A DNA stretch of 64,000 nt from an uncultured Clostridia bacterium (lineage in GTDB: Bacteria > Bacillota > Clostridia > Christensenellales > CAG-917). Under the pieces are notes generated by a model. The model was not told where the DNA came from. It ran no database searches and worked only from the letters and a program-made list of their open reading frames with translations. A program made the position numbers and the translations under genes. Position 1 is the stretch's first letter. Every line of letters starts with the position of its first letter. The stretch lies in assembly GCA_944363035.1 (NCBI GenBank), contig CALVTS010000003.1, positions 1-64,000 of the forward strand, written 5' to 3'. This document shows, in pieces, positions 55,932 through 64,000 of this stretch.

Positions 55932-56798
55932 TTATTTCCCCTCCTCGTCTCGGGAGCCCTCTTGAGCGGAACTTTCGGGAGTTCCCTTTTTTGCCGAAGC
56001 GCGCCCTCCCGCCTTTTCCGCGAGGCGCGCGGCGGCGGAGGCGGCAAATTCCCTCACCGCTTCCTTTGCGACTTTATACTTGACATTTTTCTGCTCCGCG
56101 GGCTTCTGCTCGGAGGGAGCGGGCGTGCGCGAGGCTTCGCCCTCCTCTTTCGCGGAGGCGGCGGGCTTTGTGACCTCGGTGCCGTAGAGTTTGCTCATCA
56201 CGGTACTCTTGGCTTTGTTTTCGCGCACTATGCCGTTGACGTAGGTCTGCACCTTGACGGTATACTTCTTCCCGACCTTTCTTGCGACTATGCCGACTAT
56301 GAACATGGCTATCTTCAAGGAGAGCTGTATCGCCGCGACCAGCATATTGCCGCCCAGCACCAACCACTCCACGAGACCCGTGCCCCTGGCTTCCACGACG
56401 CCCGCCATGGAGATCGCGGTGGCGACGAGGAACACCAGCGTGGTGAAGATGCGGAACATCCCGAAGAGTTTCTTGAAGGTCTTGATGCGCTTCTTGCCCT
56501 TTTTGGCGTCCTCGGCATAGCACACCAACAGTGCCGCGAACATCACCACATACACGCCGAGGAGCCCCGCCATGATGTAGGAATAGGGCGCAAGGATCCA
56601 GTTGTTGGAGATGAGCACCGCGCCCGAGATCAGCGCGTAGAGCATACTGATGACGGTCCAGACAAAACTCGCCTTGGCAAGGCGGGACTGCTTTTTCTCC
56701 TTTTTCTCTTCCTCCTCCCTGAGGGCGATCTCCTCGGGGGTCTCCACCTTTTTCGGCGCTCCGAATTCGGGGTCTATATCATAGTTCTTTTTCCTCAT
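55932..56798 (-). CDS. Uncharacterised membrane protein with charged tails
   Basis: 288 residues. An acidic/lysine N-terminal tail (EEEEKKEKKQSRLAK) leads to four hydrophobic segments from about 44 to 185, and a long Ala/Glu/Lys-rich C-terminal tail follows, possibly coiled. No family was recognised. GGGGAG precedes the ATG at 56798. It follows the second acyltransferase gene by 37 bases, so it is probably co-transcribed; whether it works with it is unknown. Confidence 0.75.
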   Translation of the reverse strand: MRKKNYDIDPEFGAPKKVETPEEIALREEEEKKEKKQSRLAKASFVWTVISMLYALISGAVLISNNWILAPYSYIMAGLLGVYVVMFAALLVCYAEDAKKGKKRIKTFKKLFGMFRIFTTLVFLVATAISMAGVVEARGTGLVEWLVLGGNMLVAAIQLSLKIAMFIVGIVARKVGKKYTVKVQTYVNGIVRENKAKSTVMSKLYGTEVTKPAASAKEEGEASRTPAPSEQKPAEQKNVKYKVAKEAVREFAASAAARLAEKAGGRASAKKGTPESSAQEGSRDEEGK

Positions 56799-56835
56799 AA
56801 TCTCCCCTTCACCGCACATTTCGTGCGGATAAACC

Positions 56836-58122
56836 TCATTTTATGCAATTTATCGTCTCGTCCACATTCTTCTCGAACACGTCGAAGAAGTTCTCCGCGA
56901 TCCTGACGTCGTCCTCATTGCCCGTGATGGCGATGGTGAACGTGACCTCCCCCTCGAAGGTGGTGAGCGCAAGCTGCATATAGGGCTTCCCTTTCACCGC
57001 GCCCGTATAGAAGCCGTCGTACGGAAGGGTGTCGCCGAGGGCGTATTCCGCAGGCTTTATGGAGCCGATGTTTGACATCCCGATGAGGGGGTTGTCATAG
57101 CCCAGACGTATCGCGATCTCGCTGAGGAAGTGGGGGAACACGGCGTATGCCAGGTGGAGGAGGGGCAGACTATACAGCCCGAGGAACCGGTCCTTTTTGT
57201 TCGCCGCCATAGCCGCCGCCACGATGTCGAGAGCCTCCCTCATATCCTTGCCCGCGCCCGTGACCGTCACGGTCATGAACCCCGTATGATTGGTGAGCCC
57301 CGTCTCGGCGCCCCCCTCTTTCATGTGCCGTCTGAGGTCCACCATGCAGGGGACGGTGAGGGTCTCGCCCTCCTTGAAAACGCCAATGTCACGCAGGGAG
57401 CGGATATAGACCGCGAGCAAGAGGTCGTTTACGGTGAAACCGTGCTTTTTGCCCGCCGCTCTGAGCTCGGCGAATTTCTCGGCGGAGAGCTTCCGCTTCA
57501 CTATCCTGTTGACGTCCTCCGCTCTCTTTTCGGTGAGGGGGAAGACGTGCTTGCTCTTGACCTCGCTGATGTTGCGGTAGAGGGACTTGGCTTTCTTCCT
57601 GTCCTCCTCGCTCATGCCGGAATACACCGCGTCATATGCGCGCGTGCCCCTCTTTATCGCGAGCTCTCCCTCCCCTTTCACGAGGACGGAATAGTTGCGT
57701 GCGAGCTGAGTCACGAAATATTTGAGGTCGCCGCCGTCGAAGCACATATGGTTGACCACGAACGCCAGCGCGCGGCGAGTCCCCTGCCTGAACAGCCCTA
57801 TCCTTATCTGTACGTTGCTCTCGATGGGGATGCGCTGTTCCAGAAACGCCGTGGCGGCGGCTTGGATGTCGTCGGTGTCCGTCGCGGTGAAAGCGTCCTC
57901 GAGCTTCCAATCCATGACCGTCCAATAGGGCTTGACGAAGTTGTTGTGATAGCGGGAATGCAACACGGGGACCTCGCTTATCTGGAACTCCAACGCGCGT
58001 TTCAGCGCGTCCTCGTCCACGGGGCCGTCATAGAAGAGCACGCAGTGCATCATCCTGTCGTAGTAGTTGCGGAACAGATACTGCATCTTGTCCCACATTT
58101 CCGCCTTCAAACGCTTTTTCAT
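56836..58122 (-). CDS. Condensation/WS-DGAT-like acyltransferase, paralogue 2
   Basis: A 428-residue CoA-dependent acyltransferase-fold protein. The catalytic HxxxDG motif is HMCFDGG (His125, Asp129). PCMVDLRRH and NPLIGMSNIG match the second-half conserved patches of PapA/alcohol-acyltransferase-like proteins. It aligns from its first residues (KAEMWDKMQYLFRN, PVLHS) with the paralogue at 59414-60730. Acyl donor and acceptor unknown. The ATG at 58122 follows AGGAGG; the longer frame to 58158 is unlikely. A minus-strand TATAAT at 58163-58158 may be its promoter. Confidence 0.85.
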   Translation of the reverse strand: MKKRLKAEMWDKMQYLFRNYYDRMMHCVLFYDGPVDEDALKRALEFQISEVPVLHSRYHNNFVKPYWTVMDWKLEDAFTATDTDDIQAAATAFLEQRIPIESNVQIRIGLFRQGTRRALAFVVNHMCFDGGDLKYFVTQLARNYSVLVKGEGELAIKRGTRAYDAVYSGMSEEDRKKAKSLYRNISEVKSKHVFPLTEKRAEDVNRIVKRKLSAEKFAELRAAGKKHGFTVNDLLLAVYIRSLRDIGVFKEGETLTVPCMVDLRRHMKEGGAETGLTNHTGFMTVTVTGAGKDMREALDIVAAAMAANKKDRFLGLYSLPLLHLAYAVFPHFLSEIAIRLGYDNPLIGMSNIGSIKPAEYALGDTLPYDGFYTGAVKGKPYMQLALTTFEGEVTFTIAITGNEDDVRIAENFFDVFEKNVDETINCIK

Positions 58123-58157
58123 ACACTTCCTCCTGTATTCCCCCGCGTCACGACGCA

Positions 58158-58163
58158 ATTATA
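58158..58163 (-). promoter_or_regulatory. Candidate -10 of acyltransferase paralogue 2
   Basis: A perfect TATAAT on the minus strand lies between the hydrolase terminator and the gene start, predicting initiation near 58151. The -35 region (TTGCGC at 17 bases) is poor. Confidence 0.4.
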
Positions 58164-58186
58164 CAACGAGGAAGGCGTGCGCGCAA

Positions 58187-58214
58187 ATAAAAAAGGGGGA
58201 GCTCACGCTCCCCC
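58187..58214 (-). terminator. Terminator after the esterase gene
   Basis: GGGGGAGC-TCAC-GCTCCCCC is an 8-bp stem, followed on the minus strand by TTTTTTATTT. It lies 15 bases past the hydrolase stop, so the hydrolase and the next acyltransferase are separate units. Confidence 0.92.
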
Positions 58215-58228
58215 GAAGGATATTTTTT

Positions 58229-59146
58229 TCAGATCCCGCCCTCTTTGAACTTTTTGAGGAACGCCGCGGTGCGTTCGTTGTTCTCCCGCGCCGCCTTTCC
58301 CGTCCAGTTGAGGGAGAAGCAATGGTTGTCCATGAACTTGACGGAGTGATACTCCTCGCAATATACTCCCTTTTCTTTGAGTATCTTGATGAGCGCGTCG
58401 CCCTGTCCGCCGCAGAAGATGTCCTTCTGCGCGTAGGTGACGAAGGACGCGGGGAACTCCTCGGTGACGAGCGGGAACACGCTGCCCATCTCCTTCCACT
58501 CGTAGGTGGGGAAATCCTTGACGCCGATGTTGGCGAAGTCTTTCAGGAGCTTGCCGCCGAGGTCGAAGGGGAACTTCTTCTGCAACGCGAGATTGACGTC
58601 GTAGATGCCGCAGTTGAGCACCGCGCCCTTGAACCTGAGAGAGGTGGAGACACCCAGCTTCTCCTGCAAGGGTTTGTTGAGGCAGATGCACGCGAGCATG
58701 GCGGAATAGTAGCCGCCCGCGCTGTCGCCGGACACCACCATCCTGTCGAGATCCAGCCCGTACTTTTCCGCATTGGCGCCCACCCAGTTGAGCGCGGACA
58801 CCAGCTGACGGTGCGGAGTGGGACATCTATACTCGGGGCAAAGCCCGTAATTGACATTGACCACAAAGTAGCCCATATTCGCCGCCCAGCGCGCGAGAGC
58901 CCTGCGGTAATGCTTGTCGCCCGCGACAAAGCCGCCGCCGTGGATATAGAAGAAGACGGGCTTTTTGCCCTGCGTCCCCTTGACGCAATAGGTGTCCAGG
59001 GTGCACGCGGCGGGAGCGGACTCGTCATAGACTATGTCCTTCTTGATGTCGAAATCCACATCCTTGAACTTGGTCATTCTCCTGCAATTCTGAGGCGCGT
59101 TGAAAAGTTTATCGATGGCTACAAACAAAAAACTCTGTAAACTCAT
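58229..59146 (-). CDS. Alpha/beta hydrolase, HSL family
   Basis: A 305-residue esterase-like enzyme. The oxyanion motif HGGG is at residues 69-72 and the nucleophile GDSAGG at 140-145 (Ser142). A late Asp (YAQKDIFCGG) and His (DNHCFSLNW) complete the triad. Family members cleave short-chain acyl or acetyl esters. AGGAGGAG precedes the ATG at 59146. It lies between two acyltransferase paralogues in the same orientation and has its own promoter and terminator. Confidence 0.9.
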   Translation of the reverse strand: MSLQSFLFVAIDKLFNAPQNCRRMTKFKDVDFDIKKDIVYDESAPAACTLDTYCVKGTQGKKPVFFYIHGGGFVAGDKHYRRALARWAANMGYFVVNVNYGLCPEYRCPTPHRQLVSALNWVGANAEKYGLDLDRMVVSGDSAGGYYSAMLACICLNKPLQEKLGVSTSLRFKGAVLNCGIYDVNLALQKKFPFDLGGKLLKDFANIGVKDFPTYEWKEMGSVFPLVTEEFPASFVTYAQKDIFCGGQGDALIKILKEKGVYCEEYHSVKFMDNHCFSLNWTGKAARENNERTAAFLKKFKEGGI

Positions 59147-59177
59147 TTTCTCCTCCTGTCGTCTTTCCGACAACGGC

Positions 59178-59206
59178 ATTTTAACATATGTCTAATATCT
59201 TGTAAA
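59178..59206 (-). promoter_or_regulatory. Promoter of the esterase gene
   Basis: Minus-strand TTTACA (59206-59201), a 17-base spacer and TAAAAT (59183-59178) predict a start near 59171, 25 bases before the ATG. The layout is the same as at the his and metG promoters. Confidence 0.8.
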
Positions 59207-59360
59207 CCTTTTCTTTCCTTTTCTCGCCTTTCCTTACGGGAGGACGCTTGGACCTATCGACAGGGCGAAGGGCGCACCCTGCGGCGCGCGGACCTATCCC
59301 CATCCCGCTCCGAGACAAGACCCTCGAAAGAAAAACACGCAACCAAAACGCACAATAAAA

Positions 59361-59395
59361 TACGCAAACAAAAAGCGCGCCCTTTTCGGGCGCGC
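59361..59395 (-). terminator. Terminator after acyltransferase paralogue 1
   Basis: GCGCGCCC (59375-59382) and GGGCGCGC (59388-59395) form an 8-bp stem, and on the minus strand TTTTTGTTTGC follows. It is 18 bases past the stop at 59414. The rest of 59207-59360 holds no gene. Confidence 0.9.
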
Positions 59396-59413
59396 CGTCC
59401 TGCTTCGAGCGGG

Positions 59414-60730
59414 TCACTTCTCGGCGGGAGAGGATCCGAGCTTCGCGCGGTTGAGCTCCACAAAGGAGTTCATGTTGGCGATTATCATGTCAAAGAATCT
59501 CTCCACTATCTTCTCGTCCTCGTCGTTGCCGCGTATGGCGATGGTCATCGTGATGTCGCCGAGGAGAGAGGTCAAAGCAAGCTGCATATAGGGCTTGTAC
59601 TTCACCGCTCCCGTCATGAAACCGTCAACGATGTTCGCGTCCCCCATTTTGAGAGCGCGGTCGTCCATCACGCCGATGTTGGACATCCCGATGAGGGGGT
59701 TGAGATAGCCTATCTTGATGGCTTGCTCGCTGATGATGTAGGGGAAGATGGTGTACGCCAGCTTGAGAAGGGGGAGGCTGTACAACCCCATATAGGGATC
59801 GTCCTTGCTCTTTCTCACCGAACGGAGCACCTCGATGAGGGTGTCGTTGATGGTCTCGCCCTTCTTCTCGGTGGAGCACTGCATGAACCCGGTATGATTG
59901 GTGAGCCCGGTGTGCACGCCGCCGTCCACGATGTGGCGTCTGAGGTCCACCATACAGGGGATGGTGAGCCGCTCGTCGTCGCGGAACATCCCTATCTCGT
60001 AAAGGGAGCGCACGTAGAACGCGAGCATGAGGTCGTTGACGGTGACGCCGAGCGACTTGCCTATCTTTCTGAAATCGGCGAACAGCTTTGTGCCCACCTT
60101 CCTGCGGCAGATGCGGGTGACATCCGAGGGAGAGGAGGGAGTGAGCGGGAAATAGTGCTCGTCCTTCACCTGGCTGATGTTTTTGTAAAGCCCTCTTGCC
60201 ACCTCCTCCTCTTCGGGAGTGAGCTTGGAATACACCTGGTCGTAACTGCGACTGCCCGTCTTGATGTCGAGGTCTCTCTCCCCGTCCAAGAGCTTGTTGT
60301 AATTTTCGGCGAGCTTTTTCATGAAATACTTGAAGTCGCCGCCGTCCATGCACATATGGTTGACGATCATGCACAGGACGGACCTGCCGTCCTTGTTGAA
60401 GAGCGCCATCTTGTACTGCACGTTGCTCTCCACCGGGATGCTCTGGCAGATGAACGCGTTGATGTCCGCCTCCAGATCCGTGCTCTCGCGGACGGTGAGG
60501 ATGTCGCTGACCTTGTAGTCCTCCACCTCCCAGTAGGGGTCGATGACATTGCTCTTGAAAGAGCTGTGGAGGACGGGGACTTTCTCGGTGGTGAACACTA
60601 TCACGCGTTTGAGCACGTCGGGGTCGATGAGCCCGTCGTAGTACTGCACGCAGTGCACCATTCTGTCGTAGAAATTGCGGAACAGATACTGCATCTTATC
60701 CCACATTTCCGCTTTCAAAATTTTAGCCAT
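59414..60730 (-). CDS. Condensation/WS-DGAT-like acyltransferase, paralogue 1
   Basis: 438 residues, same fold and co-linear with the 56836-58122 protein. The catalytic motif is HMCMDGG (His125, Asp129), and PCMVDLRRH, GLTNHTGFM and NPLIGMSNIG are shared. It might transfer an acyl or acetyl group to an alcohol or amine. AAAGGTG precedes the ATG at 60730. A membrane protein gene ends 54 bases upstream, so the two may be co-transcribed. Divergence between the paralogues suggests different substrates. Confidence 0.85.
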   Translation of the reverse strand: MAKILKAEMWDKMQYLFRNFYDRMVHCVQYYDGLIDPDVLKRVIVFTTEKVPVLHSSFKSNVIDPYWEVEDYKVSDILTVRESTDLEADINAFICQSIPVESNVQYKMALFNKDGRSVLCMIVNHMCMDGGDFKYFMKKLAENYNKLLDGERDLDIKTGSRSYDQVYSKLTPEEEEVARGLYKNISQVKDEHYFPLTPSSPSDVTRICRRKVGTKLFADFRKIGKSLGVTVNDLMLAFYVRSLYEIGMFRDDERLTIPCMVDLRRHIVDGGVHTGLTNHTGFMQCSTEKKGETINDTLIEVLRSVRKSKDDPYMGLYSLPLLKLAYTIFPYIISEQAIKIGYLNPLIGMSNIGVMDDRALKMGDANIVDGFMTGAVKYKPYMQLALTSLLGDITMTIAIRGNDEDEKIVERFFDMIIANMNSFVELNRAKLGSSPAEK

Positions 60731-60784
60731 AATAGCACCTTTATGACCGATTTTCGGCACGGTCAAGCCCGTTTTCGGAAAATA

Positions 60785-61639
60785 TCAGTCTTTCCAGGAG
60801 GTGTAATAGGACTCGTCCTCCTTGGTGTACTTGTCCTTTATGCGCACCTTCTCTTTCGCGTCCTTTTTGCTGTTGCGGTTCGCGATTATCGCAATGGCTT
60901 CGGCGACGGCAGCCACCACGCCGCCGAGGCACAACAGCCAGCCCGGATGCCAGAACGCGGCGCCCGCGGCGATGCCGATGATGACATACAGCATGACGCA
61001 GAACACTTCGATGACTATGGGGAGCTCTATCCAGCGGAATTTGAAGTCGGTGATGAACGCCATCACGCCGTCGAACACCGCTATCATCATGACCATCACG
61101 AGGAAGGTGAGCCACGCCATCTCGACCCCGGCGACCAGTTGGAGCAACAGGAAGAGATATACGCACAGCAACACTATGATCACGGGCGGCATCAGGCGCA
61201 TCGCGATATACTTCTTGGCTTTGCCGAACTTCACGAGAAGCACCACCGAAAACGCGATGACTCCCGCAAACGCTCCGCCCACCAGGATGAGCCATGTGAG
61301 TCCCCAGGAGTTGGGCACCAGGAAGCTGACGATGAGATAGATGACCACGAGGGCGAGCACCGCGCCCACTCCGCACACCGCGCCGAGAAGGGCGTTGCGC
61401 TTAGCGTTGGCGACCTTGTGTTCCTGCTCGTCGAACGCGGCGAGCGTCGCGCCGAAGTCGCCGAGCTCGTCTATGCACATATCATAGATGAGATCCTCGT
61501 CGTCCATGCCCTTGATGCGCAGTTCCTGCGCGCGGTCCATGAGCTGTTTGAGCATCTTTTCGCGATACTCCGCCGCCGCCAGCGTGGGACGGATGGCTCT
61601 GAACTGTTGTTCAAGATACCTTTTGAAACGTTCTTTCAT
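60785..61639 (-). CDS. Membrane protein with HAAS/DUF1700-like N-terminus
   Basis: 284 residues. The first about 70 form an amphipathic helical region (YREKMLKQLMDRAQELRIKGMDDEDLIYDMCIDELGD) like the HAAS/DUF1700 domain. Six to eight hydrophobic helices follow to about residue 255, then a Lys-rich tail. Family proteins often pair with PadR-type regulators; none is seen here. GGAGGG precedes the ATG. Likely first gene of the unit with acyltransferase paralogue 1. Confidence 0.72.
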   Translation of the reverse strand: MKERFKRYLEQQFRAIRPTLAAAEYREKMLKQLMDRAQELRIKGMDDEDLIYDMCIDELGDFGATLAAFDEQEHKVANAKRNALLGAVCGVGAVLALVVIYLIVSFLVPNSWGLTWLILVGGAFAGVIAFSVVLLVKFGKAKKYIAMRLMPPVIIVLLCVYLFLLLQLVAGVEMAWLTFLVMVMMIAVFDGVMAFITDFKFRWIELPIVIEVFCVMLYVIIGIAAGAAFWHPGWLLCLGGVVAAVAEAIAIIANRNSKKDAKEKVRIKDKYTKEDESYYTSWKD

Positions 61640-61762
61640 ATTACCCTCCGCAGAGTTTTTTCCTTATTCTATCTCAAAGCGCGGGTGGAGACCCTTTCGC
61701 CGTTGCTTACATCAATAACACGACCTTTTCAAGGAAAGGTTACACTTTCGCGCAAGAATTTT

Positions 61763-62518
61763 TCATATTTTTTGAAAGAGCCTCTCCGTCTCTTCGTTGA
61801 GCCTCCTCCTGAGCTCGGCGTGACGCGGGCATATCTCTTTCAGCAACGCGTAAAAATCCCTGTCGTGCCCTCCCTCTTCGAGGTGCGCGAGCTCGTGCAT
61901 ACAGACGTATCTCACGCACTCCGCGGGCGCGGCGACGAGCATCGCGCTCAGCCTTATCACCCTGTTTTTCCTGTCGCAGGAACCCCAGCGCGAACGCATG
62001 AGCCTGACCTCCACCCTCACGGGCGCGCCGAACCTGCCGCCGAGAGACTCCTCCGCCCTGCGGAATATCGTCGGGAGCTCCTCCCTCGCCGTCCTCACGA
62101 GCAGACGGGACACCGCCCTGTCCGCCGCCTCTTTGTCGCAGTCGGGAGAGGTGACCGCTATCTTCCCCTCCGAAAACACGGCGCGGGCGACGGCGCCATC
62201 CTTCACGACCACGGGCACCCTCTCGCCGAACAAGGGCGCATACCCCTCCTCCGAAAAGGACGGGGCAAGCCTTTTCAGAGCCTCATCGACGTGGCGGGAC
62301 ACCCATCCCGCCCGACGGAGCAAAAAATCCTCTATCTCGCGGAAAGGCATACTCGCGGGCGCGTTCACCGCGACGCTCCCGTCCCGCCGCACCCGCAGGT
62401 TGAGCCGCCGCACCCCTCCGCGCAGGAGGTCGAACTCTATCTCGCCGTAGCGCGTGCTTACCGACGCGCGCGTGACGGCGTTGCCCTTCTCCGTCTTTTC
62501 CTTTCCCGCAAACTTCAT
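61763..62518 (-). CDS. YgjP-type metallopeptidase (DUF45)
   Basis: A 251-residue protein of the SprT/YgjP-like M48 relatives. The zinc motif is CMHELAHLEEGGHDRDFY (HExxH plus a distal His), preceded by SRWGSCDRKNRVIRLS, both diagnostic. Function of YgjP proteins is not settled. The ATG at 62518 is chosen because the promoter start falls near 62542; the ribosome site is weak. Confidence 0.88.
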   Translation of the reverse strand: MKFAGKEKTEKGNAVTRASVSTRYGEIEFDLLRGGVRRLNLRVRRDGSVAVNAPASMPFREIEDFLLRRAGWVSRHVDEALKRLAPSFSEEGYAPLFGERVPVVVKDGAVARAVFSEGKIAVTSPDCDKEAADRAVSRLLVRTAREELPTIFRRAEESLGGRFGAPVRVEVRLMRSRWGSCDRKNRVIRLSAMLVAAPAECVRYVCMHELAHLEEGGHDRDFYALLKEICPRHAELRRRLNEETERLFQKI

Positions 62519-62548
62519 CCCGGTCAAACCGTCCTTTCGTATATTACC

Positions 62549-62577
62549 ATTATACCTCATTCTTTTTCCATATTCAA
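62549..62577 (-). promoter_or_regulatory. Promoter of the YgjP-like gene
   Basis: Minus-strand TTGAAT (62577-62572), a 17-base spacer and a perfect TATAAT (62554-62549) predict a start near 62542 and a leader of about 24 bases. Confidence 0.75.
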
Positions 62578-62587
62578 TAACGGCGGT

Positions 62588-62645
62588 CCGATATCTCCGT
62601 CCCCGTTCGGCATATCGGGACGTCGGCAGGTCTCTGCGTCCCGAT
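62588..62645. other. Two adjacent hairpins upstream of the ferritin-like gene
   Basis: CCGATA...TATCGG (about 62588-62618) and GGGACG...CGTCCC (about 62619-62645) are consecutive stems in the gap between divergent genes. They may belong to the leader of the ferritin-like gene or to a degenerate intergenic repeat. No clear promoter for the plus-strand gene was found between them and its start. Confidence 0.4.
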
Positions 62646-62764
62646 CCCCGCCCGGAACAGACCCTCCTTTTGCGCTTTGCGTTGACCCTCAACGGCATAA
62701 ATCCTCCTCGGACGGGACAAACTATCTTCGGGACTTTCCCGAATCCGAAAAAAAGGAGCACGAT

Positions 62765-64000
62765 ATGTCATTCGATCCATTCAAACAGAAAACAAAGCCC
62801 GTATGCGACGCCTTCGAGTGCTGGAAAGAGCTTCTCGTCAAGCCCTATGACAAGCTCAAGACGGATCCTTACACAAAACTGCGCATCATCCTGATGAACG
62901 GCACGGAATTTGAGGCGAACTGGTTTTCCCATCAGTTCTCCCGCCACTGCGGATGCAACGATCTGCGCCGCGAAATAGCCCTCCTGCGCAGGGTGGAACA
63001 GCAACAGCAAAAAAAGCTCAGCGCCCTCAAACCCGTGGACGAGACCGTGTTGGAGACCACGATAGGATATGAACAACTCGCCGTGGAACTCACCGCCAAC
63101 CTCGCCCGTCGCGAGAAGGATCCTTACGTCAAGATGACGCTGGACTTTGCCCTCCTTGAGGACTTCGACCATCTGTACCGCTTTTCCAATATGCTCATGC
63201 ACGACATGAACATAGACGCTACGGATCTCGTGGCGAAACGCACCGAGATAACCCCGGGACGTCCCACCATCGCGGAACACCGCTTCCCCGAAGACGACGT
63301 GCGCCGCGCCTGCGACTTCAAAAAGGCGGATCCCGTCACCCGTCTCAACACCGCGATAATCACCGCCGCGGAACAGCAGACCATGAACTTTTATATGAAC
63401 GTGGGCAACACCTATCCCACCGAAGAGGGCAAGAAGCTCTTCCTCGAGATCGCCATGATCGAGGAACAGCACGTCACGCAGTACGGGTGCCTGATGGACA
63501 CGGGGTGCACCTGGCTCACGGGACTTCTGGAACACGAATACACCGAGTGCTATCTCTATTACAGTTGCGCTCTGGACGAAAAGGACGCCCGCATCAAAAA
63601 GATATGGGAGGCGTTGCTGGAACAGGAGCTCTCCCACCTGCACAAGGCGGCGGAACTCCTCGAAAAATACGAGAAGAGGGACTACTCCTCCGTATTCCCC
63701 TCCCCCGCCTTCCCCGAGCCCCTCACCTTCGGGAAGGACAACATCCCGTATATCCGCAAAGTGCTCGCCGACACCGTGCGCATGACCTCCAAAAAGGAGG
63801 ATTATGTCAAGGTCGCCGACCTTAAGAAAGAGGACGTCTTTTTCGAGCACAACAAAAAGGTGAACGGGCGCGCGGGAGAAGTCCCCTCCCACAAGGTGAT
63901 AGAGTCCTATCTCTCCGCCCACGGCGAAGACCTCAGGTTCGAGACGGAGCCCAATCCCGTCCCCGAGCTTGCCTGCCGCACCCGAGACAACACCACGGTG
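62765..64000 (+). CDS. Ferritin-like protein with duplicated di-metal motifs, 3' end beyond the window
   Basis: 412 residues are visible; no stop occurs before base 64000. AAAAAAGGAGC precedes the ATG. Helical segments carry ferritin-type ligands: TEFEANWFSHQF (Glu48/Glu50, His56), LEDFDHL (Glu132, His136), AAEQQT (Glu203), IEEQH (Glu233-His236), YTECYLYY (Glu261) and EQELSHLH (Glu288-His291). This looks like two ferritin-like four-helix units, followed by a C-terminal extension from about 310. It may bind a di-iron or manganese centre for oxidative-stress or oxidase function; not rubrerythrin, as no rubredoxin knuckle is seen so far. A partner gene is unknown. Confidence 0.72.
   Translation, partial: MSFDPFKQKTKPVCDAFECWKELLVKPYDKLKTDPYTKLRIILMNGTEFEANWFSHQFSRHCGCNDLRREIALLRRVEQQQQKKLSALKPVDETVLETTIGYEQLAVELTANLARREKDPYVKMTLDFALLEDFDHLYRFSNMLMHDMNIDATDLVAKRTEITPGRPTIAEHRFPEDDVRRACDFKKADPVTRLNTAIITAAEQQTMNFYMNVGNTYPTEEGKKLFLEIAMIEEQHVTQYGCLMDTGCTWLTGLLEHEYTECYLYYSCALDEKDARIKKIWEALLEQELSHLHKAAELLEKYEKRDYSSVFPSPAFPEPLTFGKDNIPYIRKVLADTVRMTSKKEDYVKVADLKKEDVFFEHNKKVNGRAGEVPSHKVIESYLSAHGEDLRFETEPNPVPELACRTRDNTTV

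Noticed and set aside
62768-63922. 384-codon minus-strand frame at the window's right end
   Set aside because: It lies opposite the ferritin-like gene, which has a strong ribosome site and conserved metal-binding residues; the minus frame has no motifs.

Overview
The window reads as chromosomal DNA of a spore-forming, GC-rich member of the Clostridia, probably an uncultured gut lineage. The evidence is spmA/spmB, Clostridia-style overlapping operons with strong GGAGG ribosome-binding sites, a HisZ-dependent histidine operon, a TatD-linked radical SAM protein and B. subtilis YdjG/YdjI-like proteins. No rRNA, tRNA, CRISPR array, phage or transposase gene is visible. The genus cannot be named from sequence reading alone.

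Layout. Bases 1-360 hold structured, non-coding DNA, including seven 32-33-bp hairpin repeats. Bases 356-7922 (minus strand) are a compact operon: TrpR/YerC-type regulator, hisZ-hisG-hisD-hisC-hisB-hisH-hisA-hisF-hisIE, mostly joined by ATGA stop/start overlaps. It is driven by a near-consensus promoter whose spacer carries an inverted-repeat operator, and it is preceded by a leader predicted to fold into a closed cloverleaf starting at the predicted +1. Only a histidinol-phosphatase is missing from the pathway. Bases 8168-21151 hold an unknown two-domain protein, rsmA, a TatD-associated radical SAM protein, a TatD nuclease, metG, spmAB, a 474-bp inverted-repeat (MITE-like) element, an MFS transporter, an XRE-cupin regulator with a DUF1858 protein, a zinc-ribbon/SPFH pair and an AEC transporter.

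Bases 21601-46416 (39% of the window) are one gene encoding an 8,271-residue predicted lipoprotein. After a lipoprotein signal it has about 14-15 divergent copies of a beta-rich module, many separated by an acidic linker resembling (S)SEAVTA. Module spacing rises from about 280 to about 770 residues toward the middle and falls again. The C-terminal quarter looks Ig-like. This is the most unusual object in the window. A lipid-binding-groove (LolA/LppX-like) chain is one possible reading, but it is inference. The gene stands alone between a G-rich repeat region plus terminator and an upstream AT-rich segment.

Bases 46674-51709 hold amino-sugar functions (PIG-L deacetylase, DUF4380 protein, GH20 hexosaminidase, and on the other strand a small membrane protein with a HGSNAT-like acetyltransferase). 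Then come a cofactor-independent phosphoglycerate mutase, a divergent GH127/DUF1680 protein and a PH-domain membrane protein. Bases 55932-61639 (minus) hold two paralogous condensation/WS-DGAT-like acyltransferases flanking an HSL-type esterase, bracketed by membrane proteins. This may be a small lipid- or ester-modifying locus. A YgjP-type metallopeptidase and the start of a duplicated ferritin-like protein close the window.

Starts were chosen from ribosome-binding sites and family alignment. Several long open frames opposite the giant gene are treated as shadows.
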